From positions 372,001-436,000 of the forward strand of contig JAIBCL010000002.1 in assembly GCA_019694165.1 (NCBI GenBank): a stretch of DNA of 64,000 nucleotides, given 5' to 3'. The translations under genes were made by a program, and so were the position numbers. The DNA comes from Verrucomicrobiaceae bacterium. GTDB lineage: Bacteria; Verrucomicrobiota; Verrucomicrobiia; Verrucomicrobiales; Verrucomicrobiaceae. The notes beneath the pieces are model-generated. The model was given only the letters and a program-made list of their open reading frames with translations. It was not told the DNA's origin and ran no database searches. Shown here piece after piece: positions 9,990 to 18,888 of the stretch (within the stretch, counting starts at the first letter, position 1; each line of letters starts with the position of its first letter).

Positions 9990-12557
9990 ATGAAAACTTC
10001 TTCCTTTTTCTCTATGACGGCCAGCTTGCTGCGCCGCCTCTCCCTTGCTGCGACAGGTGCGTGCCTCTCTTTGATCCCGTTCAAAGCGCGCGCCGCCGAA
10101 GCGCTCACGGTCTATCCGCAAAACTCGACGATCGAAGTCGGCAGCACGAAACAGTTCACGGCTTACGTGCCGCTGACGAACACGGCCATCGAGTGGCTGG
10201 TGAATGATGTGGTCGGTGGCGATCCCGCGACGACGGGCAAGATCAGCACCACTGGTCTCTACACGCCGCCAGCGTCGGTGCCGGCGACGAACACGGTGAC
10301 CATCAAAGCACGCAGCATTGCCACGCCTACGGCCATCGGCACGACTTCACTCACCATCACGCGGAAGTATCCATGGACCTGGAGCACGTATCCTTCGAGC
10401 GTCTCGGCCGGCACGTTTCAGATCACGCTGAACGGCGCGAACTATGCGAGCGACTCGCAGGTGCTCATCAACGGCTCGCCGGTGACCACGAACTTTGTCT
10501 CGGCCACTTCTATCAAGGCAACGGCCACCGTCGCGACTGTTGGCACGGTGCAAGTGAGCGTGCGCAATCCGGGCAACGGCGCTCAGACAGGCAACGCTGT
10601 ATCGCTCGCGGTGACGACGGTGCCAGTCGTCGTGTCGGTCTCGCCCACATCAACGTCGGTGCAGCTCGGCAATACGCAGTCCTTCACCAGCGCCGTGGGC
10701 GGCACGAGCAACACGGCAGTCACGTGGTCGGTCACGTCTGGTGGTGGCACGATCAGTTCGACGGGCGTTTACACCGCACCGGCGACGATGCCAGCTTCCT
10801 CGAGCGTGACGATCCGCGCGACTTCACAGGCTAGTCCTTCATCTGGCGCAAATGCCTCCATCACCCTCGTCGCGCCGCCGCCTCCGCCGGTCACGGTGAG
10901 CGTGAGTCCTGCAACAGCGAGCGTGCAAATCGGACAGACGCAGACATTCAGCGCCACCGTCGCTAACACGTCCAACACCGCTGTTACTTGGAGCATCGCC
11001 AGCGGCTCGGGCAGCATTTCTCAAAGTGGTATTTACACCGCGCCGGCCACGATGCCCGCTTCATCGAGCGTGACGGTCCGCGCGACATCGCAGGCAAGCA
11101 GCACGGCTACAGCGACTGCCAGCATCACGATCACACCGCCGCCACCGCCGACGGTGAATATCAGTCATGCACGCTTCCTGGAGCAGACATCGTTTGGCCC
11201 CACTACCGCCACGCTTGCCGAAGTGGCACAGAAAGGATTCGATCAGTTTCTCATCGATCAATTCAACGCAGCCGAGACACCGATCCCGACGCCGGCCAAC
11301 AACTCGATGGGCGATCTGCGCACATGGTGGCTCTACAACTGCACGACGGCACCTGATCAGCTTCGCCAGCGCGTCGCCTACTCGCTTAGCCAGATCCTCG
11401 TCACATCGAGCAACAAGCTCATCTACCCGAACGCGATGCTGCCGTGGATGCGACTGATGAGCAGCGATTGCTTTGGCAACTACCGGACGCTGCTGCGCAA
11501 ACTCAGCGTCTGTCCGTCGATGGGCATGTATCTCGACCTCGCAGGCTCTGCCAAGGCCAGCATCTCTGGCGCGCCGAATGAAAACTACGCCCGTGAGCTG
11601 ATGCAGCTCTTCACGATCGGACTGTGGCAGCTCAATTCAGATGGATCGCAGGTGAAGGATGCGAATGGAAACCCGATCCCGACTTATGATCAGGCCACGG
11701 TGGTCGAAGTAGCACGCGCACTCACAGGTTGGGTGTATGCAAACAACGCCTTCCTCGACTTCACCGCCGACATGGTGGCGAATCAGTCACGCCACGACAC
11801 CGGCCCAAAGTCAGTGCTCGGCTCCACCATTCCGAACGGCCAGACCGTCGCGCAGGATCTCGACAGTGTGATCGACATCCTCATGAATCACCCGAACACC
11901 GCGCCGTTCGTCTGCACGCGGCTCATCCGCAGTCTCGTGTGCAGCAATCCATCGCCCGGCTACGTGCAGCGTGTCTCGCAAGTATTCAGCACCACGCAGG
12001 GCGATCTGAGGGCCGTCGTCACCGCGATCATCATGGACCAAGAGGCGCGCAACGACACCCCGTCGGCCACATCGGGCCGATTGAAGGAGCCGGTCCTTAA
12101 TGTCTGCGGCTTCCTTCGCGCGTTGAACGGACGCTTTGCCCCCGATCACGGCCTCGCCTACATCTTCGATTACATGGCGCAGTCCGTTTTGTCACCGCCA
12201 TCGGTCTTCAACTGGTTCTCGCCACTCTATCGTCTGCCGACGGATCGCACGCTCGTCGGGCCCGAGTATCAGATCTATTCGCCCACCGACTGCACGCTGC
12301 GCGGCAACTTGATGTTCCAGATGCTGAACTACCCCGCGACCGATGTGGTGATCGATCTCACGCCCTTCCAGCCTTACGGCAATGACATGCCCGGCCTCGT
12401 CGAGATGGCGAACCAGACCTTCCTCTACGGTCGCATGCCGGCAGGTATGAAGACCGCGATCATCAACGCCGCCACGCCTGGCTACGACGCGAAGACGCGC
12501 ATCGAGACAGCCATCTACCTCACCATCCTCAGCGGTCAGTATGCCGTGCAGCACTAA
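9990..12557 (+). CDS. Secreted DUF1800 family protein with N-terminal Ig-like domains
   Basis: The ATG at 9990 has a GGAGA about 10 bases upstream and gives a signal peptide (MKTSSFFSMTASLLRRLSLA...ARAAEA), so I prefer it to the ATG at 9948. The product is 855 aa. Residues about 40-390 hold bacterial Ig-like domains. Two of them are near copies, each with NTAVTWS and YTAPATMPASSSVT. An IPT-like segment precedes them. The DUF1800 domain starts near residue 390 (ARFLEQTSFGPT) and runs to the end, with typical ENYARELMQLFTIGLW and ALTGW segments. DUF1800 proteins are secreted or envelope proteins of unknown activity, often paired with DUF1501 as here. The next gene starts 37 bases downstream, so the pair is probably one transcript. 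Confidence 0.88.
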   Translation: MKTSSFFSMTASLLRRLSLAATGACLSLIPFKARAAEALTVYPQNSTIEVGSTKQFTAYVPLTNTAIEWLVNDVVGGDPATTGKISTTGLYTPPASVPATNTVTIKARSIATPTAIGTTSLTITRKYPWTWSTYPSSVSAGTFQITLNGANYASDSQVLINGSPVTTNFVSATSIKATATVATVGTVQVSVRNPGNGAQTGNAVSLAVTTVPVVVSVSPTSTSVQLGNTQSFTSAVGGTSNTAVTWSVTSGGGTISSTGVYTAPATMPASSSVTIRATSQASPSSGANASITLVAPPPPPVTVSVSPATASVQIGQTQTFSATVANTSNTAVTWSIASGSGSISQSGIYTAPATMPASSSVTVRATSQASSTATATASITITPPPPPTVNISHARFLEQTSFGPTTATLAEVAQKGFDQFLIDQFNAAETPIPTPANNSMGDLRTWWLYNCTTAPDQLRQRVAYSLSQILVTSSNKLIYPNAMLPWMRLMSSDCFGNYRTLLRKLSVCPSMGMYLDLAGSAKASISGAPNENYARELMQLFTIGLWQLNSDGSQVKDANGNPIPTYDQATVVEVARALTGWVYANNAFLDFTADMVANQSRHDTGPKSVLGSTIPNGQTVAQDLDSVIDILMNHPNTAPFVCTRLIRSLVCSNPSPGYVQRVSQVFSTTQGDLRAVVTAIIMDQEARNDTPSATSGRLKEPVLNVCGFLRALNGRFAPDHGLAYIFDYMAQSVLSPPSVFNWFSPLYRLPTDRTLVGPEYQIYSPTDCTLRGNLMFQMLNYPATDVVIDLTPFQPYGNDMPGLVEMANQTFLYGRMPAGMKTAIINAATPGYDAKTRIETAIYLTILSGQYAVQH

Positions 12558-12594
12558 TGCAAATCTCAGATCTCAAATTTCAAATCACCAAGCC

Positions 12595-13983
12595 ATGAAC
12601 ACTTTCTCACGCCGCCAAATTCTCAAAGGCATCAGCTCCGCCACCGTGCTCAGCCAGTTGCGCATGATGAACTCCATCGCGCAGGCAGCCACGACGACTG
12701 CGAGCGACTACAAGGCGCTCGTTTGCATCCTCCTCGCTGGAGGCAATGACGGTCACAACACCGTGGTGCCGCTCACGCAGGCGGACTACAACTCATACAA
12801 GATCGCACGCGGCGGACTCGCGCTGCCGGACTCGAATGGTCCTCTGGCACAGGTGCAAACACCCGATGGCACGCCCTACGGACTTAATCCCGGCCTCGTT
12901 CACGTCCAGCCGCTCTGGACCGCTGGCAAGCTAGCGGTGCTCGCAAACGTGGGCATGCTGAACCAGCCTGTCACTCGCGCGCAGTATTTGAATGCGCTTT
13001 CCGGCGTGTCGCTGCCGACGAACCTCTTCTCGCACTCCGATCAGGTGCAGCAGTGGCAGAGCGGCATCGGCTCCAGCAGCGGCGGCACGGGATGGGGTGG
13101 CCGCGCGCTCGATGCGGTGACGGCGATGAATGGCACCTCGCTGTTCCCGGCATCGGTATCGCTTGCGGGTCCGTCATTATTTTGCACCGGCGCGACCATT
13201 CGCACATCAAGCCTCTTCCCCGGATTCGATCTCGACATGGCCGGCATGAATCTCTGGCCCGCCAGTGCGACGACCGCGCGCTATCAGGGCGTGCAGAACG
13301 TCATCACCTTCGACAGCGGACTGAAGCTCGTGCAGGCCGCCAACAAGTCGCGCAAGGACGCGATGGACCTCAACGCGCTGCTCGTCGGCAACACGGCACA
13401 GGTAAACTCGCCCTTCCCGGCGACAACCATCGGCGACCAACTGAAGCAAGTCGCCAAGATCATCAAACTCCGCACGGTCACCGGCATGAGCCGTCAGGTC
13501 TTCTTCTGCACCATCGGCGGTTTCGATACTCACGCGAGCCAGAGCTGGCAGCACTGGGATCTGCTGAACTATCTGTCGGATGCAATGAAGGCGTTCTACG
13601 ACGCCACCGAGCAGGAACTGCAGATGCCGGAGAAGATCACCACCTTCACCATTTCTGATTTCGGACGCACGCTTCAGTCAAACGGTGGAGGCAGCGATCA
13701 CGGCTGGGGCAGCCATCATATGATCATGGGCGGAGCAGTGAATGGCGGCGCGATGTACGGCACCTTCCCGACGCTGGTTCTCGGCGGCCCTGACGACAGC
13801 GGCTCGCGCGGGGCGCTGATCCCGACCACTTCACACGCGCAATACGGCGCGACACTGGCGAAATGGTTCGGCGTCGATGACACGCCTGCGGCAGATCCCG
13901 CACAGCCGACCGCGCTCGATCTCGTCTTCCAAGATCTGAAGAACTTCACCGCGCGCGATCTCGGATTCCTCTCGGCCTCCTGA
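12595..13983 (+). CDS. DUF1501 family secreted protein
   Basis: This 462-aa protein starts at the ATG at 12595 with a twin-arginine-like signal (SRRQILKGISSATVLSQL, cleavage near AQA). The ATG at 12541 lies inside the preceding gene and lacks this logic. DUF1501 hallmarks are present: LVCILLAGGNDGHNTVVP near residue 40, FFCTIGGFDTHASQ in the middle, and TISDFGRTLQSNG...DHGWGSHHM toward the end. The family is alkaline phosphatase/sulfatase-fold-like and mostly uncharacterised. Its standard partner, a DUF1800 protein, lies immediately upstream, supporting co-export or a joint envelope function. Tat export is inferred from the RR motif only. Confidence 0.9.
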   Translation: MNTFSRRQILKGISSATVLSQLRMMNSIAQAATTTASDYKALVCILLAGGNDGHNTVVPLTQADYNSYKIARGGLALPDSNGPLAQVQTPDGTPYGLNPGLVHVQPLWTAGKLAVLANVGMLNQPVTRAQYLNALSGVSLPTNLFSHSDQVQQWQSGIGSSSGGTGWGGRALDAVTAMNGTSLFPASVSLAGPSLFCTGATIRTSSLFPGFDLDMAGMNLWPASATTARYQGVQNVITFDSGLKLVQAANKSRKDAMDLNALLVGNTAQVNSPFPATTIGDQLKQVAKIIKLRTVTGMSRQVFFCTIGGFDTHASQSWQHWDLLNYLSDAMKAFYDATEQELQMPEKITTFTISDFGRTLQSNGGGSDHGWGSHHMIMGGAVNGGAMYGTFPTLVLGGPDDSGSRGALIPTTSHAQYGATLAKWFGVDDTPAADPAQPTALDLVFQDLKNFTARDLGFLSAS

Positions 13984-14050
13984 GAGCCTTTCCGTCAAAC
14001 AATCTGAAGCATCGTTTTGAGGAGTCGAATGCGTGAGAGCAAACCGGAAC

Positions 14051-14192
14051 TTCCCCCTCACCCCAACCCTCTCCCCGTGGGAAAGGGAGCAGGGCGTGCT
14101 GCCGCTCGATTGTACAAAGTTCGATTTGCCGAGGCGCGGCAGCGCCATTGTCTCCCTCTCCCTTGGGGAGAGGGCTGGGGTGAGGGGGTGGC
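14051..14192. repeat. Paired REP-like element (long inverted repeat)
   Basis: The left arm at 14055-14076 and the right arm at 14165-14186 are reverse complements at 21 of 22 bases. Between them is a second inverted pair, GCTGCCGC (14098-14105) and GCGGCAGC (14136-14143). The whole could fold into one long cruciform or hairpin. It lies between the DUF1501 stop and the next start. I reject the upstream 5' extension of the downstream ORF through this element because the real signal peptide begins after it. Confidence 0.75.
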
Positions 14193-14253
14193 TTCCGGCC
14201 ATTCGGTTGATCAACGGACCGGCTCTGAGAATTTGCGAAATCGCCCACGCATC

Positions 14254-17200
14254 ATGAACCGCTTCTCCCTCATCGCCCTCGTGGCGCTGGCGAGCGGGCT
14301 TTGTCCCGTGGCGCGTGCGGCAAACGTGACTTCCGCGTGGAGCACGACGACACCCGACAATTGGGAAACAGCCCTGCGCTGGTCGAACACGCCAGTCCAA
14401 CTGGCTTTCCCCAACAACGGAGCGGACACTTACGACGCGACGATCGGCGTCAGCGGTACAAACTACAGCGTGAGCATTTTCAATGTGCCGATTACGATCA
14501 ACAACTTCACGCTGAGTTCGTCGTCCGCGACCGTCGGACAATCGAATGCGTTCACCGTGGTGAATGCATTCACTCAAAACGCCGGCACCTACAATTTGAG
14601 CGGCAACACGCTGACGACCAGCGTGCTCAATCTGAACGGGGGTGTCTTCAACATCTTGGGCGGCACGCTCGCTCCGACGAGCATCACGCTTAACGGCGGG
14701 AAGATTGCTGGCGGCACGGTCGCCACAAACGGCGCGGGCCATCTCACGGTGATGAACAACAGCAACAACACGCTCGATGGCGTGACGCTCAATGGCGGAG
14801 TCGTGCTCGATCAAACGAATGGCCGCGTGATCCTGGTGAATGACGCGAACTTCAACGGCTTCTCCGCCACGCTCAGCGCGACAGGGGCGCTGCTTGTCTT
14901 CGACACCACCGTCTCAGACTCAACCGCCACCGTGTCGAACGCGACGATCAACATGGATGGTGCGTTCTGCCGCGTCGGCATCGAGCGCTCATCACCCGTG
15001 CTCACGCTCGCATCTACCGCCACGCTCCGCGGGAGAGGAACCGTGACTTTCGGCACCATTCCTTTCGCCGCCACGAACACGCAACTCGTCAACCAAGGCA
15101 TCGTGTCCGCCGATTTGTCGGGCCAGACGCTGCTGATCCAGCCGCACGTCATTTCAAACGCGGGCACGATGCGCGCGATCAGCGGCGGCACGCTCACCAT
15201 CGATCCGTTTAACTCGTTCGTGAACTCCGCTGTAGCCACGCTCTCCGCCACGGGCGGCTCCACGCTCGTGCTGCGCAAAAACTGGCACAATCAAGGCACG
15301 CTCGTCTTGCAGGACACGTCGGTGCTTTCACTCGAAGGCGCGTTCGCCACAGCCGATCTTGGATTGTCCGGATGGTCACGCACCGGCGGCTCGGTGAACA
15401 TTGTCGGTGCAATGAACAATGCGGCCGCGACGCTTGACCTCAATGCCATCGGCTCCATGACGCTCACCGGCGGCAGCATCACCGGCGGCACGATCGTGAA
15501 CAACACGGGGACTGGCCGGCTCTTCGTGAACAACAACACGTCGAACATCCTCGACGCTGTCACCGTCACCGGCGGCCTCACCTTGGACACCACCAGCCGT
15601 CTGCGACTGCGCAATGATGCCACGGTCACGGGATCGATCGACCTGACCAACGGCTCGCTCTTCGGCCTCGAGGCCACCGCCACCGACAGCACCATCGTGC
15701 TGGCAAACACGGTGAACATGAACTCGAACAACCTTGTCGCGCTCGAAGGCACCAGCCCGCTGCTCACGATCACATCCAGCGGCGCGATCCGTGGCTACGG
15801 CACGCTTTTCACCACATTCTTCCTCGGCGGCCAGGTCACCAGCACGGTGGACAATCAAGGCACCATCTCCGCCGACGTGAGCGGACAGAGCCTGACGATC
15901 CAGCCCTACACGATGAACAACAGCGGCACCGTGCGCGCGCTCAACGGCGGCACGATAAACGTGAATCCCAACACCACGTTCACCAACCAGCCCGGCGGCA
16001 TTCTCTCTGTCACCGGCGGCTCGACGCTGAATTTGCAACGCAACTGGCACAATCAAGGCACGCTCATTTTGCAGGACACATCTGTCGTGTCCTTGCAGGG
16101 CAATTTCACGACAAACGACCTTGGCACCTCCGGCTGGTCGCGCACCGGCGGCACGGTAAATCTCGTCGGCGCACTGAACAACACCGGTCGCACGCTCACA
16201 CTCGATGCCACGACGGGAAACATCACGCTTGCTGGCGGTTCCATCACCGGCGGCACGCTCGACAACACGAGCACCACGAACGGCCGCCTCATCGCGACGA
16301 ACAATTCCGCGAACGTGCTCGACGGCGTAACGGTGACCGGCGGGCTGATCTTCGACATCGGCAACTCGCAGATCAAGCTGCGCAACGACACATCCATAGC
16401 CGGAAACGTGAATTTCGCGGCGAACGCGAACTTCCTCTACCTCGACGGCACGGCCACGGACAACACCATCGTGCTCACGACGAAGCTCACGATGAATCTC
16501 GACGGCACGAACGCGAACCTTCAATTTACCGGCACGAATCCGAACGTGACCTTCGGACCGTCGGTTCTCGTTCGTGGTCGCGGCACGCTGATCAACGGCA
16601 CCATCACCGGCACATCGTCGCTCACAAATCAGGGCCGCATCGTCGCTGATCTGTCCGGCCAGACGCTGAACGTCGCGCCGAATGCTCTCACGAACTCCGG
16701 CAGCCTCGAAGCACAAAACGGCGGGGCATTGAGCATCCCGACTGGTTTGCTGAATCAGGCGGCAGGCACCATTCATCTCGCTGGTGGCTTTCTCCAGGTC
16801 ACCGGCAATCAAGCTGGTCCCGACATCACGCTCGGTGCTGCCGCTCGGCTCGAAGGCTTCGGCGAAGTGCGCTTCTCCAATGCAACAACCGACAGCCTCT
16901 CGCTCTCCGGCACCCTGGCACCCGACCTCGGCACCGGCGGCCTCGCGATCAAAGGTGATCTCGTTCTTGCTTCGGCAGCCGTGCTCGCCTTCGACATTGC
17001 GGGCACCGCTCAGGGCACCGGATACGATTTTCTCTCCGACGCCGGTTCCACCGCGCTTGATCTCGCAGGAAGCACCTTGCGCGTGACGGTCGCGAACGGC
17101 TACACGCCGCCGAACGCGCAGACATTCACCATCATCAGTTCGACCCAAACCATCGCTGGCAACTTTGGCAACGTCGCCAGCGGTTCGCGCATCACCTCCA

Positions 17201-17766
17201 CGGATGGCCTGTGGACGTTCCTTGTCACACGCTCAGGCACCACCGTCACGCTGAGCGATGCGCAGCCGTCACCCGCAGCCGCGTTCATCATCTATACGCG
17301 CGGCTTCTATCGCGGCTCGACTGATCCAGCGATCACCGGCCCCGCTGCCGATCCCGATCAAGACGGCGTGCCGAATCTTCTCGAGTTCGCATTGAAAGGC
17401 GATCCCGCAACACCCGGAAGCCTCGGTCTGATGGCGAAACTGATGCAGGATGTCGATCCAGCGCCCGGCAATGAATTCACGCTCATCATCGCCGTTCGCA
17501 GTGGAGCCGTCTTCACCCAGCAGCCGGACGGTTCGCAGAAAAATGCGAGCGCCATCGACTCGCTTCACTACAGCGTTCAGGGCAGCTCGACGCTCGGCAC
17601 CTTTCCCCTGCCCGTGCTTCATCTCGGCCCATCGTTCACCGCACCAGCAGCGGCGGCGCTTCCCGATCTCACCGGCTCAGGCTGGGAGTATCACACATTC
17701 TACGTCGCGCCAGCAGCCATCACGACGCGCGGCTTCATGCGCGTGACGGTGGATGGCGGCCCGTGA
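14254..17766 (+). CDS. Secreted beta-strand repeat (autotransporter-passenger-like) protein
   Basis: The ATG at 14254 gives a clear signal peptide (MNRFSLIALVALASGLCPVA, cleavage near ARA) and an 1170-aa product. Residues about 50-900 are Gly/Asn/Thr-rich beta-helix-like sequence with recurring blocks of about 270 aa. Each block carries NWHNQGTL, LSLEGAF or its equivalent, GWSRTGG, GGSITGGT and DGVTVTGGL-type motifs. Near residue 1020 is SGRISTTDG-like passenger sequence. The C-terminus has PDQDGVPNLLEFALKGDP, a calcium-binding-like motif, and then a small beta-sandwich ending RGFMRVTVDGG. No autotransporter beta-barrel is visible. It is probably an adhesin-like or structural surface protein. 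Confidence 0.8.
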   Translation: MNRFSLIALVALASGLCPVARAANVTSAWSTTTPDNWETALRWSNTPVQLAFPNNGADTYDATIGVSGTNYSVSIFNVPITINNFTLSSSSATVGQSNAFTVVNAFTQNAGTYNLSGNTLTTSVLNLNGGVFNILGGTLAPTSITLNGGKIAGGTVATNGAGHLTVMNNSNNTLDGVTLNGGVVLDQTNGRVILVNDANFNGFSATLSATGALLVFDTTVSDSTATVSNATINMDGAFCRVGIERSSPVLTLASTATLRGRGTVTFGTIPFAATNTQLVNQGIVSADLSGQTLLIQPHVISNAGTMRAISGGTLTIDPFNSFVNSAVATLSATGGSTLVLRKNWHNQGTLVLQDTSVLSLEGAFATADLGLSGWSRTGGSVNIVGAMNNAAATLDLNAIGSMTLTGGSITGGTIVNNTGTGRLFVNNNTSNILDAVTVTGGLTLDTTSRLRLRNDATVTGSIDLTNGSLFGLEATATDSTIVLANTVNMNSNNLVALEGTSPLLTITSSGAIRGYGTLFTTFFLGGQVTSTVDNQGTISADVSGQSLTIQPYTMNNSGTVRALNGGTINVNPNTTFTNQPGGILSVTGGSTLNLQRNWHNQGTLILQDTSVVSLQGNFTTNDLGTSGWSRTGGTVNLVGALNNTGRTLTLDATTGNITLAGGSITGGTLDNTSTTNGRLIATNNSANVLDGVTVTGGLIFDIGNSQIKLRNDTSIAGNVNFAANANFLYLDGTATDNTIVLTTKLTMNLDGTNANLQFTGTNPNVTFGPSVLVRGRGTLINGTITGTSSLTNQGRIVADLSGQTLNVAPNALTNSGSLEAQNGGALSIPTGLLNQAAGTIHLAGGFLQVTGNQAGPDITLGAAARLEGFGEVRFSNATTDSLSLSGTLAPDLGTGGLAIKGDLVLASAAVLAFDIAGTAQGTGYDFLSDAGSTALDLAGSTLRVTVANGYTPPNAQTFTIISSTQTIAGNFGNVASGSRITSTDGLWTFLVTRSGTTVTLSDAQPSPAAAFIIYTRGFYRGSTDPAITGPAADPDQDGVPNLLEFALKGDPATPGSLGLMAKLMQDVDPAPGNEFTLIIAVRSGAVFTQQPDGSQKNASAIDSLHYSVQGSSTLGTFPLPVLHLGPSFTAPAAAALPDLTGSGWEYHTFYVAPAAITTRGFMRVTVDGGP

Positions 17767-17807
17767 TCGGAGACTCTGCCGGCGCTCCGCGCGGCGACGG
17801 CCGGATC

Positions 17808-18515
17808 CTATGCTGGCGCGCCATCCTCCTTGGTGATCGCCATTCGAAACACGAACGCCATGAACAGCGCCCAGTATGCTCCGAACACCAGCGACCATAC
17901 GATCTCACCAAGCGGGACGCCTGCCACGGGCACACCCCATGGCGGCACGGGATTCCACTGTTTCACAAACGCCGGCCAGAACGCGAAATAGACCTTCACC
18001 ACCGCGAAGTAGAGCACGCCGAAGCGCAGCATGCTTTCCAGGGCCATTGCTCGGAATGACCTGAGCCGGACAAACAGCACGAGCGCTACTGCTAAGCACG
18101 TCACGACGAGCGCCGTCATTCCTTCCATGCCCGCCGCATACACCGCCAGAAAGCAGACGACGGACAGTCCAGCCACCGCATTGTAGCGAACGAGAAACAC
18201 GCGCCACGAAAACGCGGCTGTGATACGCCGTCGCTGCCCTGCCGTGAGTGCGAACCACGCCATCGCCGCCACTGCGTATGAGCACAGCACATCTCCCGCA
18301 TCCAGCACGGCGGCACCGAGCCGCACCGGCGTCCAGTAGCTGCCCTCCAAGAATCTCAGGAAGACGAAACACGGCGCATTGAGCAGCCCGGAGATGATCG
18401 AGAGCCGGAAATCGGAGCGCCGCAACAGAAGCGCGCCCAGCGCCGTCAGCCACGCGGTGCTAAGCAGATTTGCCCAGAAATAGGGATGCTCACGGATGTG
18501 TTCGATGACGCTCAT
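17808..18515 (-). CDS. Polytopic membrane protein of unknown function
   Basis: The 235-aa protein starts at the ATG at 18515 (MSVIEHIREHPYFW). A start at 18569 would add a poor leader. It has about seven hydrophobic helices, the first near residues 12-30 and the last near 205-228. The C-terminal segment GVPVAGVPLGEIVWSLVFG weakly recalls the conserved G-[IV]-P-L-E-E segment of lycopene-cyclase-domain proteins. The usual acidic pair is reduced to GE and I see no carotenoid genes nearby, so I do not assign that role. The gene converges on the beta-strand repeat gene, with 41 bases between the stops. Confidence 0.7.
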   Translation of the reverse strand: MSVIEHIREHPYFWANLLSTAWLTALGALLLRRSDFRLSIISGLLNAPCFVFLRFLEGSYWTPVRLGAAVLDAGDVLCSYAVAAMAWFALTAGQRRRITAAFSWRVFLVRYNAVAGLSVVCFLAVYAAGMEGMTALVVTCLAVALVLFVRLRSFRAMALESMLRFGVLYFAVVKVYFAFWPAFVKQWNPVPPWGVPVAGVPLGEIVWSLVFGAYWALFMAFVFRMAITKEDGAPA

Positions 18516-18888
18516 CACCAAAAATATCTCAACAACCACGCCGACACTGCTGGCATCTTTTCGCCGCACGGCACCGGCACAGCCGGCAAGCCCAGTCGCC
18601 CCGGCGCGAAGCCATGCTTAAAACCGCGAAGGCTGCATGGCTGTCCCTCAATCTGCTGCTGCGTGAATTCACAAGGCCGAAGGCAACGCACCACAGGCCG
18701 CTCTTCTTCGATGCGTCATCCTCTTTGCGGCATCACGCCTTGTCCGCTGCAGACACCGGTCTGCTCCTTCGCACCCCGAGACACGAGACACGAGACGCGA
18801 AACGCCTGATCCGTCCGGAGTGCCAGATGCCGGGCCAGACATTCCGAAACTCAAGGCCGTGCGCTGCGTTGATGCAAATGCCCTCTGC
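18516..18888. other. Divergent intergenic region, nothing recognised
   Basis: About 370 bases lie between the divergent starts at 18515 and 18889. Small plus-strand ORFs here are Arg/Pro/His-rich and unconvincing. A short degenerate run of GAGACAC-type direct repeats is present at about 18777-18800. Promoters for both neighbours should lie here, but I cannot place them. Confidence 0.4.

Noticed and set aside
14017..14253. 5' extension of the beta-strand repeat gene
   Set aside because: It translates a REP-like palindrome. The ATG at 14254 begins a normal signal peptide.
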